This document shows, one piece after another, positions 27,565-36,294 of a stretch of DNA of 64,000 nucleotides. A program made the position numbers and the translations under genes. The notes beneath the pieces were generated by a model. The model did no database searches. It was not told the origin of the DNA and saw only the letters and a program-made list of their open reading frames with translations. This DNA comes from Armatimonadota bacterium. Lineage in GTDB: Bacteria > Armatimonadota > UBA5829 > DTJY01. The stretch covers positions 1 through 64,000 of the forward strand of contig JANYKG010000017.1 of the NCBI GenBank assembly GCA_025358205.1, written 5' to 3'. Position 1 is the first letter of the stretch; each line of letters starts with the position of its first letter.

Positions 27565-27757
27565 GAGAAACCCCGCGGATGCCGTGTGCCTAGCAAGCTT
27601 TTGAACCCGTTCAAAACCACGGGCGGATGTCCTCTCGTATGCTTTGCGATTCCCCGTGTTGCTGGGGCTGCCACGTCGGCGTACGAATTAGACTCCTTTA
27701 ATCTTTGAGTGTAGGCTCAAAACTTCTTCAGCGAAGCACGTACACAGCAGGGCTTCT
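27565..27757 (-). ncRNA. ssrS: 6S RNA candidate (SsrS)
   Basis: No gene fits this stretch. The RNA of the minus strand shows 6S features: a terminal stem CACGGG/CCCGTG enclosing about 33 nt; a 3'-side bubble hairpin TTTTGAACGGGTTCAAAA, like the CCTTGAACC..GGTTCAAGG hairpin of known 6S RNAs; a closing stem AGCAA/TTGCT with outer pairing GTGT/ACAC and CCCTGC/GCGGGG; and a 3' text CACACGGCATCCGCGGGG. The length is about 190 nt. The order hisS-aspS-(gene)-6S-rarA-mnmA is the same as in B. subtilis, where 6S-1 lies beside yrvN (rarA). The ends are estimates. 6S RNA binds RNA polymerase holoenzyme in slow growth. Confidence 0.7.
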
Positions 27758-27771
27758 CCTGAAACCACTGG

Positions 27772-27827
27772 CTTGGACTATTCAGTCCAAGGCCTTCTGA
27801 GCAGCATTCACGCTGTTCGTGAATGCT
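27772..27827 (-). repeat. two-hairpin repeat (TCAGAAGGCC family), minus orientation
   Basis: On the minus strand: AGCATTCACGaacagCGTGAATGCT, then the linker TCAGAAGGC, then CTTGGACTgaatAGTCCAAG. It lies just upstream of the 6S RNA candidate and downstream of a promoter-like pair. Confidence 0.78.
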
Positions 27828-27853
27828 ATGGACTTATTCCCTTGCATGAGTTC

Positions 27854-27882
27854 ATTCTATCACACCTTACCCTTTTTCGCAA
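27854..27882 (-). promoter_or_regulatory. promoter-like pair upstream of the 6S candidate and rarA
   Basis: On the minus strand TTGCGA (27882-27877) and TAGAAT (27859-27854) are 17 nt apart. It would start a transcript near 27847, about 90 nt before the estimated 6S 5' end. Confidence 0.4.
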
Positions 27883-27906
27883 TCCAGTAATGTTACCTGT
27901 TTCGGT

Positions 27907-28527
27907 TCATTTTCTGTTGAACTCGGTCGCCCGCTGCATGGCCTTCTTGAAGCGTAGGAATGCCACAAAATGCGACAGCGCGTTGACCGTCGAAACGATC
28001 GCAGTTGTCATCAGTGCGAGTACACCCATCATGGCGAACCACTGCTTGCCCAGTCCCAACACTAACGTCGAAAGTCCAATAACCGCCAGCATGACTCCGC
28101 CGCACTGAGGCCCGCACGCGCGGATCATCTGCCTGGATTCCATGCGGACGAGGGAGTAGTGCGCTTCTTGGAGTGTATCCAGATGCTCTCGCAGGTCGTC
28201 AGGGATTTCGGCGCAGTCGAACGCCTGCAGGTAGTACATGGCCATTTGGGTGTTTCGATGGCTCAGTGCGCGCGCGGCGACGGCGAGGACCTTTCGGTAT
28301 GCGATACGCGCATCATCATCCCACAGACCCGCCTGCAACCAGTAAACCGCGGCATTCCGGTGGTCGCCGTGGTCGTAGTAGATTTGTCCCAGCAGCGTCA
28401 GCGCCGCCTCGTGGTCGGGCTGCAACTGGATGACCGACCTGAGGCGATCTTTGGCCTTGCGAACATCTCCTCGCGCCAGATCGTCAGCCGCCTTCGTGAC
28501 AACGCGTTCCAGCTTGTCTTGATCCAT
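27907..28527 (-). CDS. TPR-like protein with two C-terminal membrane helices (DUF6584-like N-terminus)
   Basis: 206 aa. The first 110 residues form tetratricopeptide-like helices (DLARGDVRKAKDRLRSVIQ, then YYDHGDHRNAAVYWLQAG), resembling the DUF6584 pattern in which a cytoplasmic protein's load grows with repeat number. Two membrane helices lie at about 140-160 and 163-185. No enzyme motif is visible. It follows aspS on the same strand after 136 nt that carry simple AGAT-type repeats, and occupies the place of yrvM in the Bacillus order. The function is unknown; a scaffold role is a guess. Confidence 0.65.
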   Translation of the reverse strand: MDQDKLERVVTKAADDLARGDVRKAKDRLRSVIQLQPDHEAALTLLGQIYYDHGDHRNAAVYWLQAGLWDDDARIAYRKVLAVAARALSHRNTQMAMYYLQAFDCAEIPDDLREHLDTLQEAHYSLVRMESRQMIRACGPQCGGVMLAVIGLSTLVLGLGKQWFAMMGVLALMTTAIVSTVNALSHFVAFLRFKKAMQRATEFNRK

Positions 28528-28559
28528 AAGGCAAACCCGCGCACAGCATTCGAGACATT

Positions 28560-28660
28560 AGATTCTCAGATATCAGATATCAGATTTGGGATCTCAGATT
28601 TGAAATCTCAAATTCCGATCCGCGGCCCCCAATCCGAGATCCGCAATCCGAACTCCGCAC
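28560..28660. repeat. simple and palindromic AGATATCAGAT/ATCTCA-type repeat
   Basis: The gap after aspS is filled by short units (CAGATATCAGATATCAGAT, then AGATTTGAAATCT, then CCGATCC/ATCCGAGATCC variants). It is of low complexity and contains no gene. Confidence 0.6.
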
Positions 28661-28663
28661 TTG

Positions 28664-30451
28664 TCACACCATCCGCACGTCGGAGGCCTTGCCTTCGCGC
28701 AGCTTGATGTGCAGTTCGGTGAGCTGCTCTTCAGTTACCTGTGACGGCGCCTCGGTCATCGGGTCAACCGCGGTCGCGGTCTTCGGGAACGCGATTACCT
28801 CGCGGATGTTGTCGTCATCGGTCAGCAGCATCACAAGACGGTCTATTCCGGGAGCGATTCCACCGTGCGGCGGCGCGCCGAACTCAAACGCCTCAAGCAG
28901 GTGGCCGAACCGCGCCTGCTGCTCTTCCGGGGAGTGGGCCAGCAGGTCGAATATCTTCGACTGGATGTCGCGTCTGTGAATCCTGACGCTTCCGCTCGCG
29001 CACTCGCTTCCGTTGCAGGCCAGGTCGTAGGCATTCGAGCGGCATGCGCCCGGGTCGGTCTCCAGCAGCGCGATGTCCTCTTCAAGAGGCATGGTGAACG
29101 GGTGATGCTCGGAGTCCCACCGCTTGCCTTCTTCGTCCCACTTGAACATCGGGAAGTCCACAATCCACGCAAAGTAGAGCATGTTCGGGTCGCGCAGACC
29201 GAGCTTGTCGCCGATCTCAAGCCGCAGTCGCGAGAGTGTGTTCGCCACTGTCTTGGCGTCGTCGGCCACGATCATGACCATGTCGCCAACCTTCGCGCCA
29301 GCCTTCTCTACAATCGCGCCAACCACGTCTTCTATGTACTTCAGGCTCGGGGACTTGATGCCTTCCTCGGTGATTTGAATGGTCACCAGACCCTTGCCGC
29401 CGAAGGTCTTGGACAGCTCGATCAGGTCATCTACCTGCTTCCGGCTGTAGGACGCCATGCCGGGGCCGAGCAGCGCCTTGATCTCGCCGCCCTTCGCAAG
29501 CGTGTTCTTGAATACCTGGAACTCGCTGCCTTCCACCACGTCGGCCAGGTTCACCAGTTCGAGGCCGAAGCGCATGTCCGGCTTGTCGGAGCCGAATCGT
29601 TCCATTGAGTCTGCATATGTCAGTTTCGGGAACGGCTTCACGCACTTTTTGGCGCTGAGCTTCTCGACGATCTCGATGAACAACTCCTCAACCAAGTCGA
29701 GGATGTCGTCTCGCTTGACGAACGACATCTCAACGTCGAGCTGTGTGAACTCCGGCTGGCGGTCGGCTCGCGGGTCCTCGTCGCGGAAGCACTTGGCGAT
29801 CTGGAAATACCGCTCGATGCCTGCCACCATCAGAAGCTGCTTGAGCTGCTGGGGCGACTGAGGCAGCGCGTAGAAATGGCCGGGGTAAAGTCGGCTCGGC
29901 ACCAAGTAGTCGCGTGCGCCTTCCGGGGTGCTCTTGATCAGGATGGGCGTCTCGACCTCAATGAACTCGCGTGCGTCAAAGAAGTCGCGCATCAGCTTGA
30001 TCAGCTTGTGCCGAAGTACCAGCTTCTCTTGCATCACGGGGCGGCGCAGGTCGAGATACCGATACTTCAAGCGGATAAGCTCGTCCACATCAACCTGGTC
30101 GGAGATGGGGAAGGGCGGTGTCTTGGCGGTGTTCAGCACGACGATGCTCTCGGTCGCGATCTCGATCTCGCCGGTCTTCAGCTTCGGGTTCTCAGTGCCT
30201 TCCGGCCGCTTGCGAACCGTGCCGCGAATACTGAGCACGAACTCACTGCGCACGTCTTCGGCAGCCTTGTGGGCTTCCGCTGCCACGGCGGGGTCAACCA
30301 CGACCTGCACGGTGCCCCAGCGGTCGCGGAGGTCAATGAAGATCAAGTTGCCGTGGTCGCGTCTGCGCTGCACCCATCCGTTCAGCGTGATCTCAGTTCC
30401 TATTTCCTTAGCGGTTACTTCACCGCACTTATGAGTTCGTCTCCAGTCCAT
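28664..30451 (-). CDS. aspS: aspartyl-tRNA synthetase
   Basis: 595 aa, the size of bacterial AspRS. An N-terminal OB-fold anticodon-binding domain (about 1-105, with [15 protein letters not shown]) is followed by the class II catalytic core. Motif 2 is [18 protein letters not shown] and motif 3 is [17 protein letters not shown] insertion domain sits at about 290-400. Whether it is discriminating or charges tRNA-Asn too cannot be told. It is 144 nt downstream of hisS, and the two are probably one unit as in Bacillus. GAGGGGC precedes the ATG. Confidence 0.96.
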   Translation of the reverse strand: MDWRRTHKCGEVTAKEIGTEITLNGWVQRRRDHGNLIFIDLRDRWGTVQVVVDPAVAAEAHKAAEDVRSEFVLSIRGTVRKRPEGTENPKLKTGEIEIATESIVVLNTAKTPPFPISDQVDVDELIRLKYRYLDLRRPVMQEKLVLRHKLIKLMRDFFDAREFIEVETPILIKSTPEGARDYLVPSRLYPGHFYALPQSPQQLKQLLMVAGIERYFQIAKCFRDEDPRADRQPEFTQLDVEMSFVKRDDILDLVEELFIEIVEKLSAKKCVKPFPKLTYADSMERFGSDKPDMRFGLELVNLADVVEGSEFQVFKNTLAKGGEIKALLGPGMASYSRKQVDDLIELSKTFGGKGLVTIQITEEGIKSPSLKYIEDVVGAIVEKAGAKVGDMVMIVADDAKTVANTLSRLRLEIGDKLGLRDPNMLYFAWIVDFPMFKWDEEGKRWDSEHHPFTMPLEEDIALLETDPGACRSNAYDLACNGSECASGSVRIHRRDIQSKIFDLLAHSPEEQQARFGHLLEAFEFGAPPHGGIAPGIDRLVMLLTDDDNIREVIAFPKTATAVDPMTEAPSQVTEEQLTELHIKLREGKASDVRMV

Positions 30452-30517
30452 GTCTAGCCCCTCTTCCTCGTCCTTGTGCTGTTCCTCTTACTCTTACTCG
30501 TACTCGAAAATCTTTAT

Positions 30518-30598
30518 AAGTGATGAGTGATACGTGAACTCCTTCGACGGTTCTACCTGACTCCCAGGCCCAGTTCACTCATCACTTATCACTCATCA
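30518..30598. repeat. GTGATGAGTGATA-type inverted repeat between hisS and aspS
   Basis: AAGTGATGAGTGATACGTGA and the imperfect inverse TCATCACTTATCACTCAT bound about 81 nt. The hisS stop codon lies inside its right arm, so the element seems to have landed at the very end of the gene. Confidence 0.6.
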
Positions 30599-31858
30599 TG
30601 AAAGCGCTTCTGCTATCTTCTCAACTGCCTCACAAATCGGAACATCATTCTCTTCCTTCGTACCCATGTTCCGAACCTTTACCAGGCCCTGGTTCAATTC
30701 ATCCTCGCCGATGATGACAACGAACTTGGCCTGTTCACGGTCGGCAGCCTTCATCTGCGATTTCATGCTCTTGCCCGAATAGTCCGTCTCAGCGGCGATT
30801 CCGGCCTTGCGCAGATCGGCCAGCAGCTTAATTCCGAGTTCCCTGGTCGCTTCACCCAGCGTTATTACGAACACCGATGGATGAACATTTATCGGCGGCT
30901 CGATGCCCTGTGCTTCCATGATCAGGAGCATCCTCTCTATGCCGCAGCCGAATCCCACTGCAGGAGTCGGAGGTCCGCCCATCTGGGTAACCAGTCCATC
31001 ATACCGACCTCCCCCGATGACCGTGCTCTGCGCTCCAAGGTCGGCGCTCTGGAACTCGAACGCGGTCTTGGTGTAGTAATCCAGTCCGCGCACCAACCGT
31101 GGGTCAAGGATATAGGAGATACCCAGGTCGTCCAGATAGCGCAGAACCGCCTTCAGGTGATCGCCGCAGTCCTGGCACAGGTGATCCACAATGCTCGGTA
31201 TGTTGACCGTGAACTCCTTGCAGCCTGGGGCCTTGCAGTCCAGCATCCTGAGCGGGTTCGTATCGTATCGCACCTGGCAGGTTTCGCATAGCTCGTTCAG
31301 GTAGGGCTTTACATCCTGCCTCAGCGCGTCCTTATACTGGGGGGCGCACTCCGGGCAGCCGACCGAGTTGATCTTGAGTTCGCAGCCGCCGACCCCAAGC
31401 GTGGCGAGAAACTGGCTGCCAAGCGCGATGACCTCGGCGTCCATTGCCGGGTCCTGGGAGCCGAACGCTTCGATGCCTACCTGGTGATGCTCCCGATATC
31501 GCCCGGCCTGCGGTCGCTCGTAGCGGAACACTCCGGTGATGTAGTAGAATTTGTTGACGGGCTGTTCACCGTGCAGCTTATGCTGGACGTAGGCGCGCAC
31601 TATTGGCGCGGTTCCTTCGGCGCGCAGAGTCATGCTCCGCTCGCCCCTATCCTGGAACGTGTACATCTCTTTGCTGACGATGTCCGTATGCTCTCCCACG
31701 CTGCGGGTGAAAAGGTCCGTTTCCTCAAAAGTAGGCGTGCGGAGTTCGTTGTACCCGAAGAGTCGGCAGATATCGCGGAATTTCCCCTCGACGTACTGCC
31801 ACCGAGGGCTTTCACGGGGCAGGATGTCCTGGGTTCCCCGCGGTGCGGAATATCGCAT
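30596..31858 (-). CDS. hisS: histidyl-tRNA synthetase
   Basis: 420 aa class II synthetase. Visible are motif 2 YRHHQ-type YRYREHHQVGIEAFG (as GRYREHHQ), HisA motif RGLDYYTKTAFEF, GGRYDGLV, motif 3 GFGCGIERMLLI, and the C-terminal anticodon domain (about 325-420). A four-Cys insert (CPECAPQ, CETC, CKAPGC, CQDCG) is typical of many bacterial HisRS. The ATG at 31858 follows GGAGG. The last residues and stop fall within a repeat. Confidence 0.96.
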   Translation of the reverse strand: MRYSAPRGTQDILPRESPRWQYVEGKFRDICRLFGYNELRTPTFEETDLFTRSVGEHTDIVSKEMYTFQDRGERSMTLRAEGTAPIVRAYVQHKLHGEQPVNKFYYITGVFRYERPQAGRYREHHQVGIEAFGSQDPAMDAEVIALGSQFLATLGVGGCELKINSVGCPECAPQYKDALRQDVKPYLNELCETCQVRYDTNPLRMLDCKAPGCKEFTVNIPSIVDHLCQDCGDHLKAVLRYLDDLGISYILDPRLVRGLDYYTKTAFEFQSADLGAQSTVIGGGRYDGLVTQMGGPPTPAVGFGCGIERMLLIMEAQGIEPPINVHPSVFVITLGEATRELGIKLLADLRKAGIAAETDYSGKSMKSQMKAADREQAKFVVIIGEDELNQGLVKVRNMGTKEENDVPICEAVEKIAEALS

Positions 31859-31880
31859 GAATCGGTTTCCTCCAAGCGAT

Positions 31881-31910
31881 ATAGTAGGTCATTCAAGCGT
31901 GGATTGTCAA
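31881..31910 (-). promoter_or_regulatory. sigma-70-type promoter for hisS-aspS
   Basis: On the minus strand TTGACA (31910-31905) and TACTAT (31886-31881) are 18 nt apart. GGAGG (31873-31869) and the hisS ATG at 31858 follow. The leader is therefore only about 15-20 nt, too short for a T-box. Confidence 0.65.
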
Positions 31911-32083
31911 ACTTGGCATGGTTTTCTCAGACAGGCGAAGGGAAATCTAACAGGATAAGCAGGATGTGGAGGATCAGAGTGGGAAGCGAACATCCAACAT
32001 CCATCCGCCGCGGCGGACGAACTCCCAACATCGAACACAGCACCCGAAACCCGGAACCTGGCACCGGGAACCTCGCACCCGCC

Positions 32084-32905
32084 CTACGACAACTTGATGC
32101 CCGTCCGCTCGAACTCGGTGCGGATGGCTTCTCGGAGTGCGGAGACAACCGCGTCCTGTCTGCCTGGTCTGACCTCCCCGATCACGCGGATGGTGACGCT
32201 GGCCGCGTTCATCGCTGAGATTCCGTCCGCTCTGGGTGGGCTGACCATGCCTTCGACATCCTTGGAAATGCTGTCCGCCGCGCTGTTGATGGCCGCGCGC
32301 ACCTTCTCCAGGTCTGAGTCTGCCGCCACGCTTACGTCCAGCACGGACTGAACTGCCCCTCGGCTGTGGTTGGTTACCATCGTGATGTCGCCGTTTGCGA
32401 TGATAACCAGCTTGCCAACGTCGTCGCGGAGTTGGGTCACTCGCATGCCCAGTTCCTCAACCGTTCCCGTAACCGCGCCGATGGTCACATACTCGCCAAC
32501 CGAATACTGGTGTTCCAGCACGATGAAGAAGCCGGAGATGATGTCGCGAACGAGTTTCTGCGCGCCGAACCCAACCGCCAGGCCGACCACGCCGGCGGCC
32601 GTCAGCACCGGGGCGGCGTCTATATCAAAGACCCGCAGGACCATGATGCCTGAGATGAAGATCAGTACGTAGAACACCGTGCTCTTTATCAGACTGCCCA
32701 ACGTCTTGATCCGCCCTGTAACGGATGCCCCGTCGTCCTGCCGCTTGATGACCGTGGCCATGATCCTGTTCGTCAGCCGGTTTGCGATGAACCTCACGAG
32801 CAGGAAGAAGATGATGATCTTCACAATCGCCCATATCTTGAAGACGGCGATAGTCAGTCCGCCGATGTGTACACTTCCAAGGTCGTTTAGCCAGTTGATG
32901 TTCAT
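32084..32905 (-). CDS. small-conductance mechanosensitive channel (MscS family)
   Basis: About 273 aa, close to E. coli MscS (286). Three membrane helices lie in the first 110 residues. The pore-lining TM3 reads LTAAGVVGLAVGFGAQKLVRDIISGFFI. The beta domain that follows has YSVGEYVTI and the NGDITMVTNHSRG region. It releases osmolytes when turgor rises. The ATG at 32905 follows AAGGGG at good spacing; an upstream in-frame start is less supported. The 178 nt between it and hisS contain repeat-like text (CCGGAACCTGGCACCGGGAA) and no gene. Confidence 0.93.
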   Translation of the reverse strand: MNINWLNDLGSVHIGGLTIAVFKIWAIVKIIIFFLLVRFIANRLTNRIMATVIKRQDDGASVTGRIKTLGSLIKSTVFYVLIFISGIMVLRVFDIDAAPVLTAAGVVGLAVGFGAQKLVRDIISGFFIVLEHQYSVGEYVTIGAVTGTVEELGMRVTQLRDDVGKLVIIANGDITMVTNHSRGAVQSVLDVSVAADSDLEKVRAAINSAADSISKDVEGMVSPPRADGISAMNAASVTIRVIGEVRPGRQDAVVSALREAIRTEFERTGIKLS

Positions 32906-32978
32906 GATCCAGCCCCTTCGCGCGAGTTGTTTCTCACAGGGAAAGTTCGCCATGCAGTCTAGTCCTTCCTGCGAAACC

Positions 32979-33098
32979 CTTTTGGAGTGCCGGCGGTCTT
33001 GACGCCGCTTTGTCTTTCGCCTACAGCCTTGGTCTTAGCCCCGCTGATTGATCTCTCGTCGGAAGTAAAAAGCGCAGTCGAGCCTGCGCACTCCAAAG
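32979..33098. repeat. inverted-repeat element, TTGGAGTGC family, copy 2
   Basis: CTTTTGGAGTGC on the left and GCACTCCAAAG on the right, 120 bp overall. CGGCG.CTTGACGCCGCTTTG stands in the left arm, and a diverged counterpart is in the right. It is non-coding and part of the 308-nt gap between divergent mscS and the ECF sigma gene. Confidence 0.75.
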
Positions 33099-33213
33099 TG
33101 CCTCGCGGTGTGCTAGAATAAACAAGTCATATCTCTTACTCTCAGAAATTCCGAAGGTTCTGCGCGTTGCGAGTATCTACCCTTGTGAAGCACGATCAAC
33201 ATGGAGGCGATCC

Positions 33214-33765
33214 TTGCAGGACACATGCTGCGAGCGACAACTGAATGACAGCGAACTGGTGGCGCTGACCCGCAAGGGCTCGATGAACGCATTCGACACT
33301 TTGGTCGAGCGCTATCGCAAGAGCATCTATCGCATGGCGCGAGGGATGACTCAGAGCCACGATGCCGCCGACGACCTCTCGCAGGAGACCTTTGTCCAGG
33401 CGTACAAGCAGATTCGGCAACTCCAGAACCCGGAAAGCTTCGGGCCGTGGCTTCGGAAGATACTTGTCAACCTCTGCATCAAGCAGTCCAAGAAGGTCGC
33501 GCTTGCGTGGCTTGAGGAGCACGAGGTCGAGTCGCCTGAATCTCCGTCCGCCGACGCCGAACGAAGCATGGTGCGGGACACCGTGAGGAACGCGATCATG
33601 GACCTTGATCCCGCTGAGCGCGCGGTGGTGCAGTTGTTCTACATCGAAGGCCTGAAGCAGACCGAGATCGCCGATGCCCTGGGCTGCCCGGTTGGCACCG
33701 TCTGGTCGCGCCTGAACTCCGCACGAGGCAAGCTGCGCGGGCGATTGGCGGATTTGATCTCTTGA
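33214..33765 (+). CDS. ECF-type RNA polymerase sigma factor
   Basis: 183 aa. Region 2 (about 15-85) includes YRMARGMTQSHDAADDLSQETFVQAY; region 4 (about 125-183) includes YIEGLKQTEIADALGCPVGTVWSRL. The start is TTG at 33214, six nt after GGAGG. The next gene, 27 nt on, codes an anti-sigma factor with a zinc-binding motif, the usual pairing. The regulon is unknown, but the following TlpA-like and ABC exporter genes may belong to it. Confidence 0.92.
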   Translation: MQDTCCERQLNDSELVALTRKGSMNAFDTLVERYRKSIYRMARGMTQSHDAADDLSQETFVQAYKQIRQLQNPESFGPWLRKILVNLCIKQSKKVALAWLEEHEVESPESPSADAERSMVRDTVRNAIMDLDPAERAVVQLFYIEGLKQTEIADALGCPVGTVWSRLNSARGKLRGRLADLIS

Positions 33766-33792
33766 TGCGGCTGTTGCCGTATGGAGGATATG

Positions 33793-34641
33793 ATGGATTG
33801 TTCGAGAGTAAGAGACCTGATTCCACAATACTGCAGCGACGAGCTGGATGCTGAGACCCGCCGACAGATGGACGAGCACATCTCCGGCTGCTCCAAGTGC
33901 CACGATGAACTCAAACAGGAGCAGGAACTGAGCCGGGTGATCAGCAAATCAATGGCCGACGACCCGCCCGAGGAGTACTGGGATGACTACAACGCCAAGG
34001 TTCGTTCCAGAGCGCGAGGCGTAACCGGCATGCTGTGGCGGACGGGTTCGATTCCGGGATGCCTCGCAGGTGCTTTCAACGGACTCGTGCTGGGCGGCCT
34101 ATTCATTTTGCTGTACATGGGCCACGGACTGCGGTCTATCCATCCCGTCTGGCTGAAGAACAGCGTGGTTGGTCTGATCCTTGTCGCGACATTGACCGCT
34201 CTTTACTTTGTAGGCGCTCGCGCTCTGAAGAAGGCGAATCTCCGAGTTCTGCCGCGCTACGAGAAGGACGAGACGGGGCTGAAACAGGCAATCGTCGCCA
34301 AACCCATCAATCGCACTGTCTTCATTGCACTGCGAATGACGGGCTATGTCGGAATGTCGTTATTCGCCACGCTTCTCCTCACGGGGACATGGGGGTTGGT
34401 TCGTTGGCTCACGCCTTCGTGGACGGTCAGCGTATTTCGAGCAGTCATGCTGATTCTGTTCGCCGCCGGTATACCCGCGCAGTACGTGTCGATCTGCGAC
34501 TATATGGATGGTTCGCATCGCCTCGTCGAATGGGGCAAGAGGCACCGCATTTACCTCCGCAGTTTAACTGTGGGCTTCACGTTACTGGGGGCTGCCATGC
34601 TTGGCGTCAGCATCTGGCAGCTTACCATCATGATCCGCTGA
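33793..34641 (+). CDS. membrane anti-sigma factor with N-terminal zinc finger (zf-HC2)
   Basis: About 282 aa. The N-terminal zinc-binding anti-sigma motif shows an early Cys (MDCSRVRDL) and HISGCSKC, the H-x3-C-x2-C pattern. Five to six membrane helices follow, at about 80-105, 115-135, 175-200, 210-230 and 255-280. GGAGG at 33783-33787 sets the start at 33793 rather than 33781. It probably holds the ECF sigma factor coded 27 nt upstream. The multi-pass membrane part suggests that it senses a membrane or envelope signal. Confidence 0.85.
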   Translation: MDCSRVRDLIPQYCSDELDAETRRQMDEHISGCSKCHDELKQEQELSRVISKSMADDPPEEYWDDYNAKVRSRARGVTGMLWRTGSIPGCLAGAFNGLVLGGLFILLYMGHGLRSIHPVWLKNSVVGLILVATLTALYFVGARALKKANLRVLPRYEKDETGLKQAIVAKPINRTVFIALRMTGYVGMSLFATLLLTGTWGLVRWLTPSWTVSVFRAVMLILFAAGIPAQYVSICDYMDGSHRLVEWGKRHRIYLRSLTVGFTLLGAAMLGVSIWQLTIMIR

Positions 34642-34748
34642 TCTCTGAACCACCTTGGATAATTGCCGCAACCTTTCGCGCGATAGGAGAGTCTGTATAC
34701 AAGGGCGACGCAGAACGCAGCGTGCGGACCCGGATTAGGAGAGTATCA

Positions 34749-35378
34749 ATGAACCAGAAGGTTGGGTTGTACACTCTGGTCGCGGTACTGGTGGCAGGGT
34801 TCGGATGGACAAGCTACCAGGTCAAGCGGTCGGAAATGGTAGGGGCGAGCGCCAGCGGGAAGATAACATTCTTATCTTCTAAGAGCGGCGCGGAGAAGAG
34901 GCAAGCTCCGGATTTCACACTGCCGGCGCTTGACGGGTCGAAGGTGTCTCTTGCCGATTTCGCGTGCAAGGACGTCGTGCTTCTCGAATTCTCATCGGTC
35001 TCGTATCCAATGTGCCGTGCCCTAATGCCCGGTCTCGCGGAGTTGGAGCAGAAATACGGGAGCAAGGGTCTGAAGGTCATCACTGTCAACTGGGGAGATG
35101 ACACCGCTGCGGTGTCACGCTTCGTGAAGGAAACCAGCTACAAGCCGCTGATTCTCCTCGACGACGGCTCCGTGCGCGAGCGGTACCACGTCATCGCGAT
35201 GCCGACTATCGTGATCGTGGATAAGTCCGGTGAGATATCTTCCGTTCGTTTGGGCCAGGTTGGGCCGCAACAGAGTTGGATTGAAGAGGAGATATGCAAG
35301 TTGTTGGGGTTGAAGTACACTCCCCCAATTGCCGCCAAGTCAACAAAGGGGGTGGTCCGTTTTGACCAGCATAATTGA
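34749..35378 (+). CDS. TlpA/AhpC-like thioredoxin-fold protein with one active-site Cys
   Basis: About 209 aa. An N-terminal membrane anchor (about 6-22) precedes a redoxin domain beginning at APDFTLPALDGSKVSL (about 53-68). In place of WCxxC the protein has SYPMC: Tyr86 stands where the first Cys should be, and Cys89 is kept. The cis-Pro is present in AMPTIVIVD. It is probably a one-Cys or redox-silent member. AGGAGAG precedes the ATG. A long overlapping frame that begins in the anti-sigma gene is not real. Its last 17 nt overlap the ABC ATPase start. Confidence 0.82.
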   Translation: MNQKVGLYTLVAVLVAGFGWTSYQVKRSEMVGASASGKITFLSSKSGAEKRQAPDFTLPALDGSKVSLADFACKDVVLLEFSSVSYPMCRALMPGLAELEQKYGSKGLKVITVNWGDDTAAVSRFVKETSYKPLILLDDGSVRERYHVIAMPTIVIVDKSGEISSVRLGQVGPQQSWIEEEICKLLGLKYTPPIAAKSTKGVVRFDQHN

Positions 35379-36294
35379 ACTAGATCATCTGACGAAAAGC
35401 TTCAAGGGGCGCGGGCGCAAGGTGGAAACCACGGCTGTCAACGACCTGTCTTTCTCGGTTGAACAAGGCGAGATATTCGGATTCCTCGGGCCAAACGGTG
35501 CGGGCAAGACGACCACGCTCTATACGTTACTAGGTTTTCTTCATCCCAGTTCGGGCGGCGGCAGCGTGTTCGGGCTTCCTTTCGGCGATCCCGAGGGGTT
35601 GCGCAGGATAGGCTATCTGCCGGAGTACGTCAACCTCCACGAGTATTATACGCCGGACGGCATGCTGAACTACTATGCACGGCTATCGGGACTGGACCCG
35701 GTTGAGGCAAGGGCACGCGCGTCATATGTGCTTGAACGGCTTGGCATAGCAGACGTGTGCAACAAGCGGATATCCAAGTTCTCAAAGGGCATGATACAGC
35801 GGCTGGGCCTTGCACAAGCAGTACTCGGAAACCCGGACCTGCTGTTCCTTGATGAGCCGACATCGAGTCTTGATCCGGTCGGCAGGAAAGACGTCAAAGA
35901 CCTGCTGCTCGAACTGAAGGCGCAGGGCAAGACTGTCGTCATCAGTTCGCACATTCTCAGCGACATCGAGTCACTGTGCGACAGGGTGGCGATTATCAGA
36001 AAGGGCCGTCTGGTAAAGACAGGCAAACTCGACGAACTGCTGTCCACCGGGAGCGGTGTCAGGATAACCACCGACAAGCTGCCAACGGATGCCGTCAACG
36101 AAATTCAGCAGTTGGGTGGCGTTGTCATTGGGTCTGATACCGTTTTCGCGATAGAACTGCCTGACCGTGAGAAGGAGTACGATGTGATAGGTATTCTGCG
36201 AAAACACGGCTGTCCGCTAATCTCGGTGGCCGAACAGAAGTCCAGCCTTGAGGACTACTTCTTCGATATCATGAAGGGGGAAGAGACCAAATGA
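35362..36294 (+). CDS. ABC transporter ATP-binding protein (DrrA/CcmA-like exporter)
   Basis: About 310 aa. Walker A is GPNGAGKTT, the signature is FSKGMIQRLGLAQA (F-S-K-G-M in place of LSGGQ), Walker B is LLFLDEPTSSLDP, and the H-loop is ISSHI. A C-terminal regulatory domain (about 225-310) is typical of ABC-2 exporters. The TTG start at 35362, with AAGGGGGTGG upstream, fits the SD better than the longer frame and gives the usual N-terminus (TSIIELDHLTKSF). It overlaps the TlpA-like gene and is joined to the permease by ATGA. Confidence 0.9.
   Translation: MTSIIELDHLTKSFKGRGRKVETTAVNDLSFSVEQGEIFGFLGPNGAGKTTTLYTLLGFLHPSSGGGSVFGLPFGDPEGLRRIGYLPEYVNLHEYYTPDGMLNYYARLSGLDPVEARARASYVLERLGIADVCNKRISKFSKGMIQRLGLAQAVLGNPDLLFLDEPTSSLDPVGRKDVKDLLLELKAQGKTVVISSHILSDIESLCDRVAIIRKGRLVKTGKLDELLSTGSGVRITTDKLPTDAVNEIQQLGGVVIGSDTVFAIELPDREKEYDVIGILRKHGCPLISVAEQKSSLEDYFFDIMKGEETK

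Noticed and set aside
27565-27757. Signal recognition particle RNA or tmRNA in place of 6S
   Set aside because: There is no GGAAGGAAGCAGCC tetraloop region and no tRNA-like end; the bubble hairpin and gene order favour 6S.
28560-28660. CRISPR-like array in the AGATATCAGAT repeats
   Set aside because: Units are under 12 nt, have no regular spacers, and no cas genes are nearby.
31859-31935. T-box leader before hisS-aspS
   Set aside because: The promoter at 31881-31910 leaves a leader of under 25 nt; no T-box motif is present.
34040-34065. GGGTTCGATTCCGGG, like a tRNA T-arm
   Set aside because: It lies inside the anti-sigma coding frame, and no acceptor stem or anticodon arm is found around it.
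34035-34748. Long plus-strand frame that runs from inside the anti-sigma gene into the TlpA-like gene
   Set aside because: The part before 34749 is another frame of the anti-sigma gene with no family likeness; a good SD and ATG at 34749 explain the real start.
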